A stretch of 64,000 bases of DNA, taken from contig CASFPZ010000008.1 of NCBI GenBank assembly GCA_949296365.1, forward strand, positions 1-64,000, in the 5' to 3' direction. The DNA is from an uncultured Akkermansia sp. GTDB lineage: Bacteria; Verrucomicrobiota; Verrucomicrobiia; Verrucomicrobiales; Akkermansiaceae. Below the pieces are notes generated by a model. The model ran no database searches. It worked only from the letters and a program-made list of their open reading frames with translations, and was not told the origin of the DNA. Positions 39,312 through 49,029 of the stretch are shown here, piece after piece. The position numbers and the translations under genes were made by a program. Each line of letters starts with the position of its first letter. Position 1 is the first letter of the stretch.

Positions 39312-42020
39312 ATGAAACACATGAGAAAAGTTGTTAGCATCATAGTTTTAACGGCTGCAATAGGGGTATGCCATGGAGAAAACAGACCAAATCCCAATTA
39401 CCCCAATTTGGAAGAGGTCGTCATTGTCTACAAAACCCATTTTGACATTGGGTATTCAGGTTTAGCTCGTGAAGTGGTTCATAAATATCGAACAGAAATG
39501 CTCGATCATGCATTGGATAACATCGCAGTTAACAGCAAAAATCCAAAAGATCGTCAATTCGTATGGACGACGCCCGGGTGGCCAATGCAACAGATCCTAT
39601 GGAAAGGCCAGCAACCCGAACGTAAAGCACTGATTGAGCAGTCTTTTCGCGAAGGGAACCTCGTTGTACATGCCTTGCCCTTTACAACTCATACGGCCAT
39701 GAACGAACTAGAAGAAATGGTGCGTGGCATGGGATTTTCTTCAAAATTAAGCCGAAAATACGGTTTAGAATTACCTCGTGATGCAAAGATGACAGACGTA
39801 CCATGTCACGTGTGGTTTTTGCCAACCTTATTGAAGCATGCTGGAGTCGATTTCTTCCATTTTGGTTGTAACCTAACAAACCAGATGCCGAAAGTGCCAC
39901 AGCTCTTTTGGTGGGAAGGGCCAGATGGATCCCGAGTAATGACAATGGCCTCACAAGGGTATGGCACCTCGGCTTTACCCCCAAAAGGGTGGCCCTACAA
40001 AGCCTGGGTATACATTAACCAGACGGGTGACAACGAAGGCCCGCCTTCGCTTAATACAGTAGCTAACAACCTGAAATTCTACGAAGAAAAACTACCGGGA
40101 GTCAAAGTCAAGATTGGACGTTTGTCTGACTTTTTTGATGCAATTAAAAAATCGGGAGCTGAGTTACCCGTTGTACGCAAGGACATGCCGGATACGTGGA
40201 TTCACGGACCTATGGTTTCACCAAATGCTGTAGCAGAATCCCGCCGCACCAAACTCGATATTGGGACTGCAGAAAATATGCAAACCCAAATGAAACTTTG
40301 GGGAGTATTCCTGACAGATGAAACCGCGGCCTTCCAGAAGGCCTACGAGCAGAGTTTGTTATTTGGCGAACACACGTGGGGATTGGCCGCACAACACTAC
40401 AGGACTCCGCTTTACGGCAAAGATTGGGAACAAACTTACGATCGCGGATTACCTTCGTACATGAAATATTTGGAGACCAGCTGGGATGAACACGATCAGT
40501 ACATCCGCAATGCAACACAAACCATATCGGCCCCATTGTACAATCAGATTTCCACCTTAGCCGACCAAGTCAATCAACCAGGCCGTCGTTTAGTTGTCTA
40601 CAACCCCTTACCGTGGAAACGCAGTGGCCAGGTAGCCCTGGGAATGTGCTATTGGCCTCGTCCCAAAGCATTGAAAGCGGTAGACTCAGGTGAATTGATC
40701 CCCGTGTGGTTTGAGGCCCGCCCTGCTGAACGTGGAGGATCGGGTGGTTGCCTCATGTTTCATGCCAAGGAGGTTCCCGCTATGGGATACAGAACATTCA
40801 TACCTGTCTTCGATCAGGAAATCGCTGAACAGAAAACCTTGTCTGTCAATTCGCAAACGCTGGAAAGCCCGTTTTTCAAACTAACGCTCGATCCTGTAAA
40901 AGGCGGAGTTGCAAGTCTGATCGACAAACGAACGAATCGGGAATTAGTTGATGTCAACGCCCCTTGTCGGCTGGGCCAATACCTCTATGAACGATTCAGC
41001 AAGAATGAAGTGATGCGGTTCTTAAATGCCTATTTATACCCACGTTTCATGCATAGTCACGGTCCGATTACAGGACGAATGACAACCCCGGCAGACGCTC
41101 ACTATGCAACAGTTGCTGCTCAACAAATGCAAGTATCGTTCGAAAAGAATCCCTTGTCTGTATCGGCAACTTTGACGGGCGAAATTCCCGGTCCAGGACG
41201 TCCACAAAAAACAGCGGTAACCTTCACTCTGTACCAATACCAACCTTACGTTGACATCACTGTCGATATCAGCAAGCCCGTAGACGCCTGGCCCGAAGCT
41301 GGTTGGATTTGCCTGCCATTCCGAATAGACTCTCCCGAATATAAATTGGGACGTTTAGGCGGTATCACTCGGTTTCCACAAGACATCGCCGAAAACAGTA
41401 ACTTCCGCATGTTGTGGTTGAACACAGGAATGATGGTCCACAACCAAACGAGTGGAATTGGCCTTTGTCCAATCGATTCACCCCTAGTCAGTTTAGGTGA
41501 GCCCGGTTGTTACCGCTTTGACTCTGCCTACACGCCTCAAAAACCCTACGTCTACGTCAACTTGTACAATAATATGTGGGCGACCAACTTCCGTGAATGG
41601 TGGGGTGGGCGCTTATCCTCAACAGTTCGTCTTTGGTCTTTTGAGGGGGCCAACAACGAATCAACTTTAATCACGCCTGCTTTAGAGGCTCGTGTTCCCA
41701 TGATTGTAGCTCGTTCCTCTGCTAAACCTGGGCCATTGCCTGTCTCTCAAGCTGGAATCGAAATCTCACGCAAAGGAATTCAGGTGACGACATTTGGGCA
41801 AAATCCGGATGGCGACGGAATCCTCCTTCGTCTTTGGGAACAAGCTGGGCTATCCGGCCCTTGCCAAGTCCGATTCCCTGCTAGTTGGAATATCACTCGT
41901 GTTCAACCTGTCGATCTTCGTGGTAGAAAAATAGGGAATCCCATCCCCGTGTACAACCATGTCTTGGAAACAGATGTCCACAGCTTTGCCCCGACAAGTC
42001 TTTTAATTTACGCCAAATAA
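39312..42020 (+). CDS. Secreted GH38-like (DUF5054-type) glycosidase, copy 1
   Basis: Glycosidase of the GH38 alpha-mannosidase superfamily, secreted (signal peptide to about residue 22). The zinc-binding HxD motif KTHFDIGY has H43 and D45. The MTDVPCH segment (D162, H166) aligns with the usual DPFGH nucleophile motif of GH38, so D162 is the candidate nucleophile. GEHTWG near 353 is another conserved segment. The C-terminal half, about 470-902, is a beta-sandwich region. It is a full-length paralogue of the next gene, 39 bases away. DUF5054 is a branch of this superfamily in polysaccharide-degrading bacteria; mannose-type substrate is inferred only. Confidence 0.85.
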   Translation: MKHMRKVVSIIVLTAAIGVCHGENRPNPNYPNLEEVVIVYKTHFDIGYSGLAREVVHKYRTEMLDHALDNIAVNSKNPKDRQFVWTTPGWPMQQILWKGQQPERKALIEQSFREGNLVVHALPFTTHTAMNELEEMVRGMGFSSKLSRKYGLELPRDAKMTDVPCHVWFLPTLLKHAGVDFFHFGCNLTNQMPKVPQLFWWEGPDGSRVMTMASQGYGTSALPPKGWPYKAWVYINQTGDNEGPPSLNTVANNLKFYEEKLPGVKVKIGRLSDFFDAIKKSGAELPVVRKDMPDTWIHGPMVSPNAVAESRRTKLDIGTAENMQTQMKLWGVFLTDETAAFQKAYEQSLLFGEHTWGLAAQHYRTPLYGKDWEQTYDRGLPSYMKYLETSWDEHDQYIRNATQTISAPLYNQISTLADQVNQPGRRLVVYNPLPWKRSGQVALGMCYWPRPKALKAVDSGELIPVWFEARPAERGGSGGCLMFHAKEVPAMGYRTFIPVFDQEIAEQKTLSVNSQTLESPFFKLTLDPVKGGVASLIDKRTNRELVDVNAPCRLGQYLYERFSKNEVMRFLNAYLYPRFMHSHGPITGRMTTPADAHYATVAAQQMQVSFEKNPLSVSATLTGEIPGPGRPQKTAVTFTLYQYQPYVDITVDISKPVDAWPEAGWICLPFRIDSPEYKLGRLGGITRFPQDIAENSNFRMLWLNTGMMVHNQTSGIGLCPIDSPLVSLGEPGCYRFDSAYTPQKPYVYVNLYNNMWATNFREWWGGRLSSTVRLWSFEGANNESTLITPALEARVPMIVARSSAKPGPLPVSQAGIEISRKGIQVTTFGQNPDGDGILLRLWEQAGLSGPCQVRFPASWNITRVQPVDLRGRKIGNPIPVYNHVLETDVHSFAPTSLLIYAK

Positions 42021-42059
42021 TGAGCTGGAAACCAATAATTTAATTAAAGGGATAACACG

Positions 42060-44759
42060 ATGAACCATGTGCAAAAAACATTGGGAATCGCCGCAACACT
42101 TCTTTCCTCTGGACTAGTCCTGGCGGCATCTCCCGATTATCCCAACCTTGAAGAAGTGATTATTGTCTATAAAACCCACTTCGACATTGGGTACTCGGCT
42201 ATGGCCCGGGATGTCGTCCATAAATATCGAACAGAAATGCTCGATCATACATTGGCCAACATCGAAGCTAATGAGGCAAACCCCAAAGAACACCAATTCA
42301 CCTGGACGGTTCCCGGTTGGCCCATGAAACAAATCTTATGGCAAGGCCAGCAACCCGAACGGCGTCAGTTGATCGAACAAGCCTTCCGCAATGGCAATCT
42401 TGTTGTCCATGCCCTACCGTTTACCTCCCACACGGAAATGAATGAACTGGAACCCTACGTTCGTGGAATGGGGTTTTCGTCAAATCTGAGCCGGAAGTAT
42501 GGTCTAGAATTACCACGCGATGCTAAAATGACCGACGTGCCAAGCCATGTGTGGTCACTGCCCACCATTTTGAAACATGCGGGCGTCGAATTCTTTCACT
42601 TAGGCTGCAACAGTTCGAATAAAATGCCCTTAACTCCACCGTTATTCTGGTGGGAAGGTCCAGATGGTTCGCGCGTTATGACTATGTTCTCGCAAGGATA
42701 CGGCACCACTCCGCTTCCTCCCAAAGGCTGGCCTTATAAAGCTTGGGTTTACATCAACCAAACAGGAGATAACATCGGTGCGCCTTCCATTGGTACTGTT
42801 CGAAGCAACCTGGACTTTTACAAAAAAACGCTCCCTGGCGTCAAAGTGAAAATAGGCCGTCTGTCTGACTTTGCTGACACAATTAAAAAGTCTGGGGCAG
42901 AACTGCCTGTCGTTCGGTTGGATATGCCAGATTCGTGGATTCATGGTCCAATGGGATCGCCAGATGCTGTAGCGCAAAGCCGTCGGACAATGTTGGATAC
43001 TGGGACAGGAGAAACCATGCAAACACAGGAATTGCTCTGGGGAATCTGTGTCCCCGATGAAACAGCAACGTATCGCAAGGCTTATGAACTAGACTTGCTC
43101 TTTGGCGAACACACTTGGGGTATGGCTTCGCAACATTATCGGACTCCTTTGTACGGCGCTGCCTGGGATCAGGCCTTAGCAGAAGGGTTGCCTGATTATT
43201 TGAAAACCATGGAAAAGAGTTGGGACGAGCACAGTCAATATATCAAGACTGCTGCTGACCTCCTCGTATTACCCATCGCCAACCAAATCGCTGCATTGGC
43301 TGACAGCGTTAACCAGTCAGGACCACGGTTTGTCGTCTATAATCCCTTGCCATGGAAACGCAGCGGGTTGGTCACACTCGATATCTACAACTGGCCCCAT
43401 CCAACAGCAGTCAAACCCTCTGATAGCGATGAATTGATCCCCGTCTGGTTTGAGGGTAATGCCGAAGTTGGAGAACACCGTGGATTTGTCACCTTCGACG
43501 CTCGCGATATCCCTCCCATGGGATACCGTACCTTCACCATGGTCACCGGCCCCAAACCGCCCCAACAACCACTTGTTATCGACGAAAAGACACAAACTAT
43601 CGAAAGTCCCTATTTCAAGGTTCGGCTCAATGCTCAGAAAGGATGCATCGAAAGTCTGGTTGACAAACGAACCCAGAGGGAATGGATCGATCAGTCCGCG
43701 CCTCATCAATTCGGTCAGTATTTATATGAACGATTCGGGAAACAAGATGTAATGCGTTTCCTGAACGCTTACCTCTATCCTCAACACCTCGGATTCATTG
43801 GTCCCGTGACGGGACGCATGAGTGTACCCAATGATTCTGTCTATCAATCCGCTACAGTCTCTAATACCCATATTAGTTTCCACAAAACAGCCCAAACTGT
43901 CTCGGCTGTCATGACCGGAACGTTGGCAAAACCGGGTAAACCTCAACAGATCGCCATGACCTTGACTCTCTATGCCGACCACCCCTATGCCGATTGGAAA
44001 GTCGACATTACAAAAAGTCCCGATTCATGGCCTGAAGCTGGATGGATCTGTTTCCCGTTGAAATTGGATCATCCAACCTACCATCTGGGCCGTTTGGGCT
44101 GTGTGACTGAATTTGGTAAGGGAATGGCAGACAACAGTAACTTCCGCATGTTGTGGTTAAATACAGGAACCGCTGTTCACAACGACAAAGGCGGGATGGG
44201 GTTATGCCCGCTGGACTCCCCTCTCATTAGCCTGGGCGAACCTGGGTGCTACCGCTTCGACCAACGTTATTCGCCACAAAAACCTTATGTTTACATCAAT
44301 CTGTACAACAACGCCTGGGCAACTAACTTTCGCGAATGGTGGGGGGGACGCCTTTGTTCAACAGTGCGCCTGTGGACCTTCGATCGTTATGACAACAATT
44401 CGTCTCTGACTAAGCCGGCTCTCGAAGCTCGCATTCCTCTGTTGGCCGGTCGTTCAGCTGCCAAACCGGGGAAATTGCCTGTGTCCCAATCGGGAATTGA
44501 ACTTTCTCGCACGGGAATTCAAATCACAACCTTTGGCAAAAATCCCGATGGAAACGGATTACTTTTACGCTTATGGGAACAAAGTGGCCAAAGTGGTCCC
44601 TGCGAAATCAAATTTCCTGCAACTTGGAACATCCGTAGTCTGCAACCTGTAGACCTTCGCGGTCGTGCCTCCGGAGATCCTATTCTGGTGAAAGATCATA
44701 AAGCCTCTATAAAGATCAACGGATTCTCCCCCGCCAGTTTCCTCATTGTCAAACAATGA
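42060..44759 (+). CDS. Secreted GH38-like (DUF5054-type) glycosidase, copy 2
   Basis: Same architecture as the upstream gene. Signal peptide to about residue 23. Zinc motif H40/D42 (KTHFDIGY); candidate nucleophile D159 in MTDVPSH; conserved FGEHTWG. About three quarters of residues match copy 1 in the first 130 residues by eye, and similarity continues to the end, including the ATNFREWWGGRL motif. Length 899 versus 902. AAAGGGAT lies just upstream of the ATG, a weak SD. Short spacing to copy 1 implies one transcript. The duplication may widen substrate range or linkage specificity. Confidence 0.87.
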   Translation: MNHVQKTLGIAATLLSSGLVLAASPDYPNLEEVIIVYKTHFDIGYSAMARDVVHKYRTEMLDHTLANIEANEANPKEHQFTWTVPGWPMKQILWQGQQPERRQLIEQAFRNGNLVVHALPFTSHTEMNELEPYVRGMGFSSNLSRKYGLELPRDAKMTDVPSHVWSLPTILKHAGVEFFHLGCNSSNKMPLTPPLFWWEGPDGSRVMTMFSQGYGTTPLPPKGWPYKAWVYINQTGDNIGAPSIGTVRSNLDFYKKTLPGVKVKIGRLSDFADTIKKSGAELPVVRLDMPDSWIHGPMGSPDAVAQSRRTMLDTGTGETMQTQELLWGICVPDETATYRKAYELDLLFGEHTWGMASQHYRTPLYGAAWDQALAEGLPDYLKTMEKSWDEHSQYIKTAADLLVLPIANQIAALADSVNQSGPRFVVYNPLPWKRSGLVTLDIYNWPHPTAVKPSDSDELIPVWFEGNAEVGEHRGFVTFDARDIPPMGYRTFTMVTGPKPPQQPLVIDEKTQTIESPYFKVRLNAQKGCIESLVDKRTQREWIDQSAPHQFGQYLYERFGKQDVMRFLNAYLYPQHLGFIGPVTGRMSVPNDSVYQSATVSNTHISFHKTAQTVSAVMTGTLAKPGKPQQIAMTLTLYADHPYADWKVDITKSPDSWPEAGWICFPLKLDHPTYHLGRLGCVTEFGKGMADNSNFRMLWLNTGTAVHNDKGGMGLCPLDSPLISLGEPGCYRFDQRYSPQKPYVYINLYNNAWATNFREWWGGRLCSTVRLWTFDRYDNNSSLTKPALEARIPLLAGRSAAKPGKLPVSQSGIELSRTGIQITTFGKNPDGNGLLLRLWEQSGQSGPCEIKFPATWNIRSLQPVDLRGRASGDPILVKDHKASIKINGFSPASFLIVKQ

Positions 44760-44807
44760 ATAAACCGGTTCATTGGCCCTAAAAAAGCTGAGTCCTCTTT
44801 ACCAACG

Positions 44808-44835
44808 CTCCATCTTCAGCGACCTGAAGATGGAG
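44808..44835 (+). other. Perfect 12-base hairpin after the GH38-like pair
   Basis: A 12-base stem (44808-44819 with 44824-44835) with a CGAC loop, about 50 bases past the second GH38-like gene. There is no U-run after it on either strand, so it is not a textbook terminator. It may stabilise mRNA 3' ends or act as a weak terminator. Confidence 0.55.
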
Positions 44836-44912
44836 GCCTATCAATATGTTAAATTATCGCTAATCTATGTTCGTAAGCAAGATCCCCAAAAATAAGGCGT
44901 ATTTATGAATAT

Positions 44913-46445
44913 ATGAAAACCTCAATCATCAATCTCCTCGCAATATTGACAGTTATCACAGGAAGTTCTCTGGGGCGCGAATATCACCCTGACATATCGA
45001 CCTCTTCATCTCCTCAAGGCACCAATGTCTTTCAACCCAATGCCGAGTCAATCGCCCAACATTACCACTTCCCCGATTGGTACCGCGATGGAAAATTCGG
45101 GATTTTCATTCACTGGGGGCCGGCATCAGTACCAGCTCATACAGCCGGATGGTATGCTCGGCAAATGTATGATACCAACGACCCGGCCTACGCGTACCAT
45201 GTAAAGACCTATGGTCCTGTGACAACATTTGGATTTAAGGATTTTATCCCTATGTTTCGCGCAGAAAAATTTAATGCAGACGAGTGGATGAAGTTGTTTC
45301 GGGAAGCCGGAGCAACCTATGTTGTACCTGTTGCTGAACATCACGACGGCTTTGCTCTTTACAACAGTACATTCAATCCATGGAATGCTGTTAAAATGGG
45401 GCCCAAGAGAGATCTTATTGCCGAACTGCAAAGCGCAGCCAAAAAGGCAGGATTGCATTTCGGTCTCTCCTCTCACCGAGCAGAAAATTGCTGGTTTTTC
45501 AACTTAGGTAAAAAAATCCCATCTGATGTTCGAGATGGGAATTATTCGCTATATGGCGAATGCATCGATGAGCCTGATGGAGAATCTTTTAGCCCCGAGA
45601 TTGTCGAACACGAAGGATCCAACGAACACTCGCGACACAATTGGTTGCTCCACGTTTATGAACTAGTTGATCAATACCATCCTGAACTTATTTTCTTCGA
45701 TTGGACGGTAGGTAAAAAACCCTTCCAGCCAGCATTTTATCAATTCATGGCCTATTACTACAACTGTGCCCTTGATTGGAAACAGGACGTTGTCGTCAAT
45801 ACTAAATTCGGTTACCCAGACAATATTCAGGTCACTGACATCGAACGTGGGAAGAGCAATACCCTAAGACCTTATCCCTGGCAAACCGATACCTCTGTTG
45901 GCAAAGACTTTTGGTTTTATATGAAAGATAAAGACAACGATGTCAAAACACCCGATCATCTAATTGATGATTTAGTCGACATCGTCAGCAAGAATGGCAA
46001 TTTACTGCTTAATGTTGGCCCCCGCGCTGACGGTACGATTTCTGAATCTCAGCAAGCTGCGCTCAAAGCCATTGGCCAATGGTTGAGAATCAACGGAGAA
46101 GCCATTTACGGAACCAGACCTTGGATCGTCATGGGAGAAGGTCCCACTAAAGGTACCTCGGGTATGTACTCTGATGGACAAAGCTCGAATTTCACGTCTC
46201 AGGATATCAGATTCACTCGCAAAGGATCCCACCTCTATGCTATCGTGCTAGACAGGCCAGACTCCGTCGCTGTCGTTAAAACTCTAGCTCTAGGTTCCCC
46301 TTCTGCACCACAAATTAAAGAGGTCCGCATGTTGGGATACGACGGTGTCTTAAATTGGAAACAAACTGCGAATGGGCTCGAGGTACAATTCCCTGCCCCT
46401 GACCAAATCAAAACGCAATATGCTTATGTTTTAAAAATCAACTGA
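44913..46445 (+). CDS. Secreted alpha-L-fucosidase, GH29
   Basis: Retaining exo-fucosidase, secreted (signal peptide to about residue 21). GH29 marks: DGKFGIFIHWG at about 59-69, VAEHHDGFALYNS at about 140-152, and the nucleophile region LIFFDWTVGK with the nucleophile candidate D263. GNLLLNVGPRADGTI near the end of the catalytic barrel is the highly conserved GH29 segment. A C-terminal beta domain follows from about 400. Length 510 is usual for GH29 without a carbohydrate-binding module. It leads a glycan cluster with a second fucosidase and two sulfatases. Substrate linkage (alpha-1,2, 1,3/4 or fucoidan) is not deducible from sequence by eye. Confidence 0.94.
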   Translation: MKTSIINLLAILTVITGSSLGREYHPDISTSSSPQGTNVFQPNAESIAQHYHFPDWYRDGKFGIFIHWGPASVPAHTAGWYARQMYDTNDPAYAYHVKTYGPVTTFGFKDFIPMFRAEKFNADEWMKLFREAGATYVVPVAEHHDGFALYNSTFNPWNAVKMGPKRDLIAELQSAAKKAGLHFGLSSHRAENCWFFNLGKKIPSDVRDGNYSLYGECIDEPDGESFSPEIVEHEGSNEHSRHNWLLHVYELVDQYHPELIFFDWTVGKKPFQPAFYQFMAYYYNCALDWKQDVVVNTKFGYPDNIQVTDIERGKSNTLRPYPWQTDTSVGKDFWFYMKDKDNDVKTPDHLIDDLVDIVSKNGNLLLNVGPRADGTISESQQAALKAIGQWLRINGEAIYGTRPWIVMGEGPTKGTSGMYSDGQSSNFTSQDIRFTRKGSHLYAIVLDRPDSVAVVKTLALGSPSAPQIKEVRMLGYDGVLNWKQTANGLEVQFPAPDQIKTQYAYVLKIN

Positions 46446-46679
46446 TAGGTCAAACATCCGCTTTACCTAACTTCATAAACAGGAACTGCATCACTATCAA
46501 ATTAGTAACCGGATTTTCGTTATGTCGGTTTTCCATATTGCGTTCTTATGAATTTCTCTTACCGTGTAAAAAGTACTTAATAAGGCAATGGTGAAGAATT
46601 GGATTATTCGTGAATGCGCAGCATCAGTCAATTTGATCAACACCTCATCCGCCGCAAACACACCAATTCTTCAAGAAAA

Positions 46680-46720
46680 AGCGAGGGCGTCACGTGCGCG
46701 TAAAAGCTGACGCCCTCGCT
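46680..46720. other. Strong 13-base hairpin upstream of the second fucosidase
   Basis: A perfect stem (46680-46692 with 46708-46720) with a 15-base loop, in the 333-base gap between the two GH29 genes. On the minus strand it is followed by TTTTTCTTG, the mark of an intrinsic terminator, although no minus-strand gene is near. On the plus strand the tail is AAACTTAGTTTC. It lies 58 bases before the next start codon, so it could be a bidirectional terminator of the first GH29 gene or part of the leader of the second. No open frame is seen in this gap. Confidence 0.6.
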
Positions 46721-46778
46721 AAACTTAGTTTCTTTTGAATTGCAGAATATTTTACCAACCATTAAAACACAAGTGACG

Positions 46779-49007
46779 ATGAAACACTTAATAGCAACTA
46801 GCTTGATCGCTGGGACCATGATGGTTGCTTCTGGATGGGGCGAGGAAATCCAGAATGCCAATACCATTGCCATCCAACCAGGCGACAGCCCAGAAATGAT
46901 TATCGAAAAGGCAACTCACGTCGTCCCCACTCAAAATCAGTTGGAAGCGTTAAACGACGGATGGATCGCCTTTATCCATTTTGGGCCCAATACATTTACA
47001 CGTCGCGAATGGGGTAGCGGAACAGAAGACCCCAAAGTCTTCGATCTCAAAACCCTGGATACCGACCAATGGTGCCGCGCCATGAAAGCCGCCGGTATGC
47101 GCAAAGTCATCTTGACTGTAAAGCATCACGACGGTTTCTGCTTGTGGCAAAGCCGGTACACCAAGCACGGCATCATGTCGACCAATTTCCAGAATGGCAA
47201 AGGCGACATCCTACGCGATCTATCAAAATCCTGCCAAAAATACGGCCTCAAATTAGGCATTTACTTGTCTCCTGCTGATTTGTTTCAAATTGAGAATCCC
47301 AAAGGGTTGTATGGCAACGGGAGCAAAGCTACGAAGCGGACAATTCCGCGTCCGGTATCCGGGAGACCATTCAACAACAAGACTCGTTTTGAATTCGAAG
47401 TTGACGATTACAACGAATATTTCCTGAATCAGTTGTTTGAGCTATTGACGGAATACGGGCCTGTCCACGAACTCTGGTTCGATGGTGCCCATCCCAAACA
47501 AAAGGGAGGTCAGCAATACAATTACACGGCTTGGAAAGAACTGATTCACAAACTGGCTCCAAAAGCAGTGATTTTCGGTCGCGAAGACATCCGTTGGTGT
47601 GGCAATGAAGCCGGTGGTACTCGTCCTGTCGAATGGAACGTTGTTCCCTATCTCTTTGATCCTGAAACTGCTCAGCACTTCCCTGATATGACGGCGGTGG
47701 ATTTAGGCGTGCGCAATAACCTCCTAAAAGGCAAATTCTTGCATTACCAACCAGCAGAAGTCAACACTTCCATCCGCGAAGGATGGTTCTACCGCGACGA
47801 CACGCATCAGAAGGTTCGAAGCGCCGACGATGTGTTTGACATTTATGAACGAGCGGTCGGTGGCAATGCTATCTTCCTGCTCAATATTCCACCGAATCGA
47901 GACGGAAAGTTTTCGCCAGATGATGAGCAATGTCTTGTCGAAGTTGGTAAACGCATCCGCGAGACATACCACCGCGACTTAATGAAGGGAGTCCAAGGGC
48001 CCAATGCTCTTCTGGACGGCAAATTGGAAACCAGCGTTTCCATCCCGAAAGAAGGAGGATCTATAGAGTTGTCTTTCCCGAAACCAACGACAATTAATCG
48101 CGTTGTTTTACAGGAAGACGTTGCCCGTTTTAGCGAACGCGTTGAAGATCTTGCCCTCGACGTATGGGCTGACGGCCAATGGCAACAAGTTGCTCAAGCG
48201 CCCAACATCGGTTTCAAACGTATCCTGAGATTCCCTGATGTAACAACGACGAAAATTCGCCTCAGAATTCTCAAAACCCGCAACTCACCTGCTCTGGCTG
48301 AAGTATCTGTACACTATTACAAGAGCCGCCCGCCGCAACTTCAAGCTTCGATTTCGGCCAACAATCAGATTACGTTGGCACCTGTCCAGCATTCCTTCGG
48401 TTGGAAACCCCATGGCCAAAATTCAGCCAAAAACCTTGGCGCAGGCGAGGTGTCAATCCACTATTCTACAGATGGGAAGAAAGCGACAGCTAACTCACCC
48501 AAATACAGCGGATCGTTTTCTCTAGCTCACGGGATGCTACGAGCCGTAGCTGTCATGAATGGCCAAACTGGACCGGAATTGAAAGAAATAGTTGGTTATG
48601 CCAAATCGGATTGGAAAGCGCTGGAATGTTCAGGGCAAGCCGATGGACATTCAGTACAAGCAGCTTTCGATGCACAGGAAAACACGTTCTGGGAAAGCCC
48701 GGCTTCGGATTCGCGCCATTTCATCGAAATCGATCTGGGGCAAGTTCGCAAGTTGACGGGTTTTGCCTATACGCCGCAAAAACAGGATAGCCGCGGCATG
48801 ATGGAACGCGGCGTCGTCAAAGTGAGCAAAGACGGCAAAAACTGGACTGTGCTCGAACGTTTTGAATTTGGCAATTTAATCAACGACCCCTCGCGCCGTG
48901 AACACCGGTTCTCGAAGAAAAAACAAACGCGTTACGTCCGTGTAGAAGCTGACTCCATTGCTGGAAACGGTCGCGAATTAACCATCGCTGAACTAAGTTT
49001 CTTCTAA
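46779..49007 (+). CDS. Secreted GH29 fucosidase with C-terminal F5/8C (CBM32-like) domains
   Basis: The start is ATG 46779 (frame opens at 46740), giving MKHLIATSLIAGTMMVASG, a good signal peptide, and 742 residues. GH29 catalytic features: IAFIHFGPNTFTRREWG, VKHHDGFCLWQSRYT near 116-128, and nucleophile candidate D235 in HELWFDGAHPKQ. The GNAIFLLNIPPNRDG segment matches the subfamily that prefers terminal fucose alpha-1,3/1,4-linked (GH29-B type) in my recollection. From about 420 a beta-sandwich (SIELSFPKPTTINRVVLQ...) and, near the end, a second one (HFIEIDLGQVRKLTGFAYTPQ) resemble F5/8C modules. The next gene begins 22 bases on. Confidence 0.92.
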   Translation: MKHLIATSLIAGTMMVASGWGEEIQNANTIAIQPGDSPEMIIEKATHVVPTQNQLEALNDGWIAFIHFGPNTFTRREWGSGTEDPKVFDLKTLDTDQWCRAMKAAGMRKVILTVKHHDGFCLWQSRYTKHGIMSTNFQNGKGDILRDLSKSCQKYGLKLGIYLSPADLFQIENPKGLYGNGSKATKRTIPRPVSGRPFNNKTRFEFEVDDYNEYFLNQLFELLTEYGPVHELWFDGAHPKQKGGQQYNYTAWKELIHKLAPKAVIFGREDIRWCGNEAGGTRPVEWNVVPYLFDPETAQHFPDMTAVDLGVRNNLLKGKFLHYQPAEVNTSIREGWFYRDDTHQKVRSADDVFDIYERAVGGNAIFLLNIPPNRDGKFSPDDEQCLVEVGKRIRETYHRDLMKGVQGPNALLDGKLETSVSIPKEGGSIELSFPKPTTINRVVLQEDVARFSERVEDLALDVWADGQWQQVAQAPNIGFKRILRFPDVTTTKIRLRILKTRNSPALAEVSVHYYKSRPPQLQASISANNQITLAPVQHSFGWKPHGQNSAKNLGAGEVSIHYSTDGKKATANSPKYSGSFSLAHGMLRAVAVMNGQTGPELKEIVGYAKSDWKALECSGQADGHSVQAAFDAQENTFWESPASDSRHFIEIDLGQVRKLTGFAYTPQKQDSRGMMERGVVKVSKDGKNWTVLERFEFGNLINDPSRREHRFSKKKQTRYVRVEADSIAGNGRELTIAELSFF

Positions 49008-49029
49008 AATAGAAGCCGGAGATACCTCC

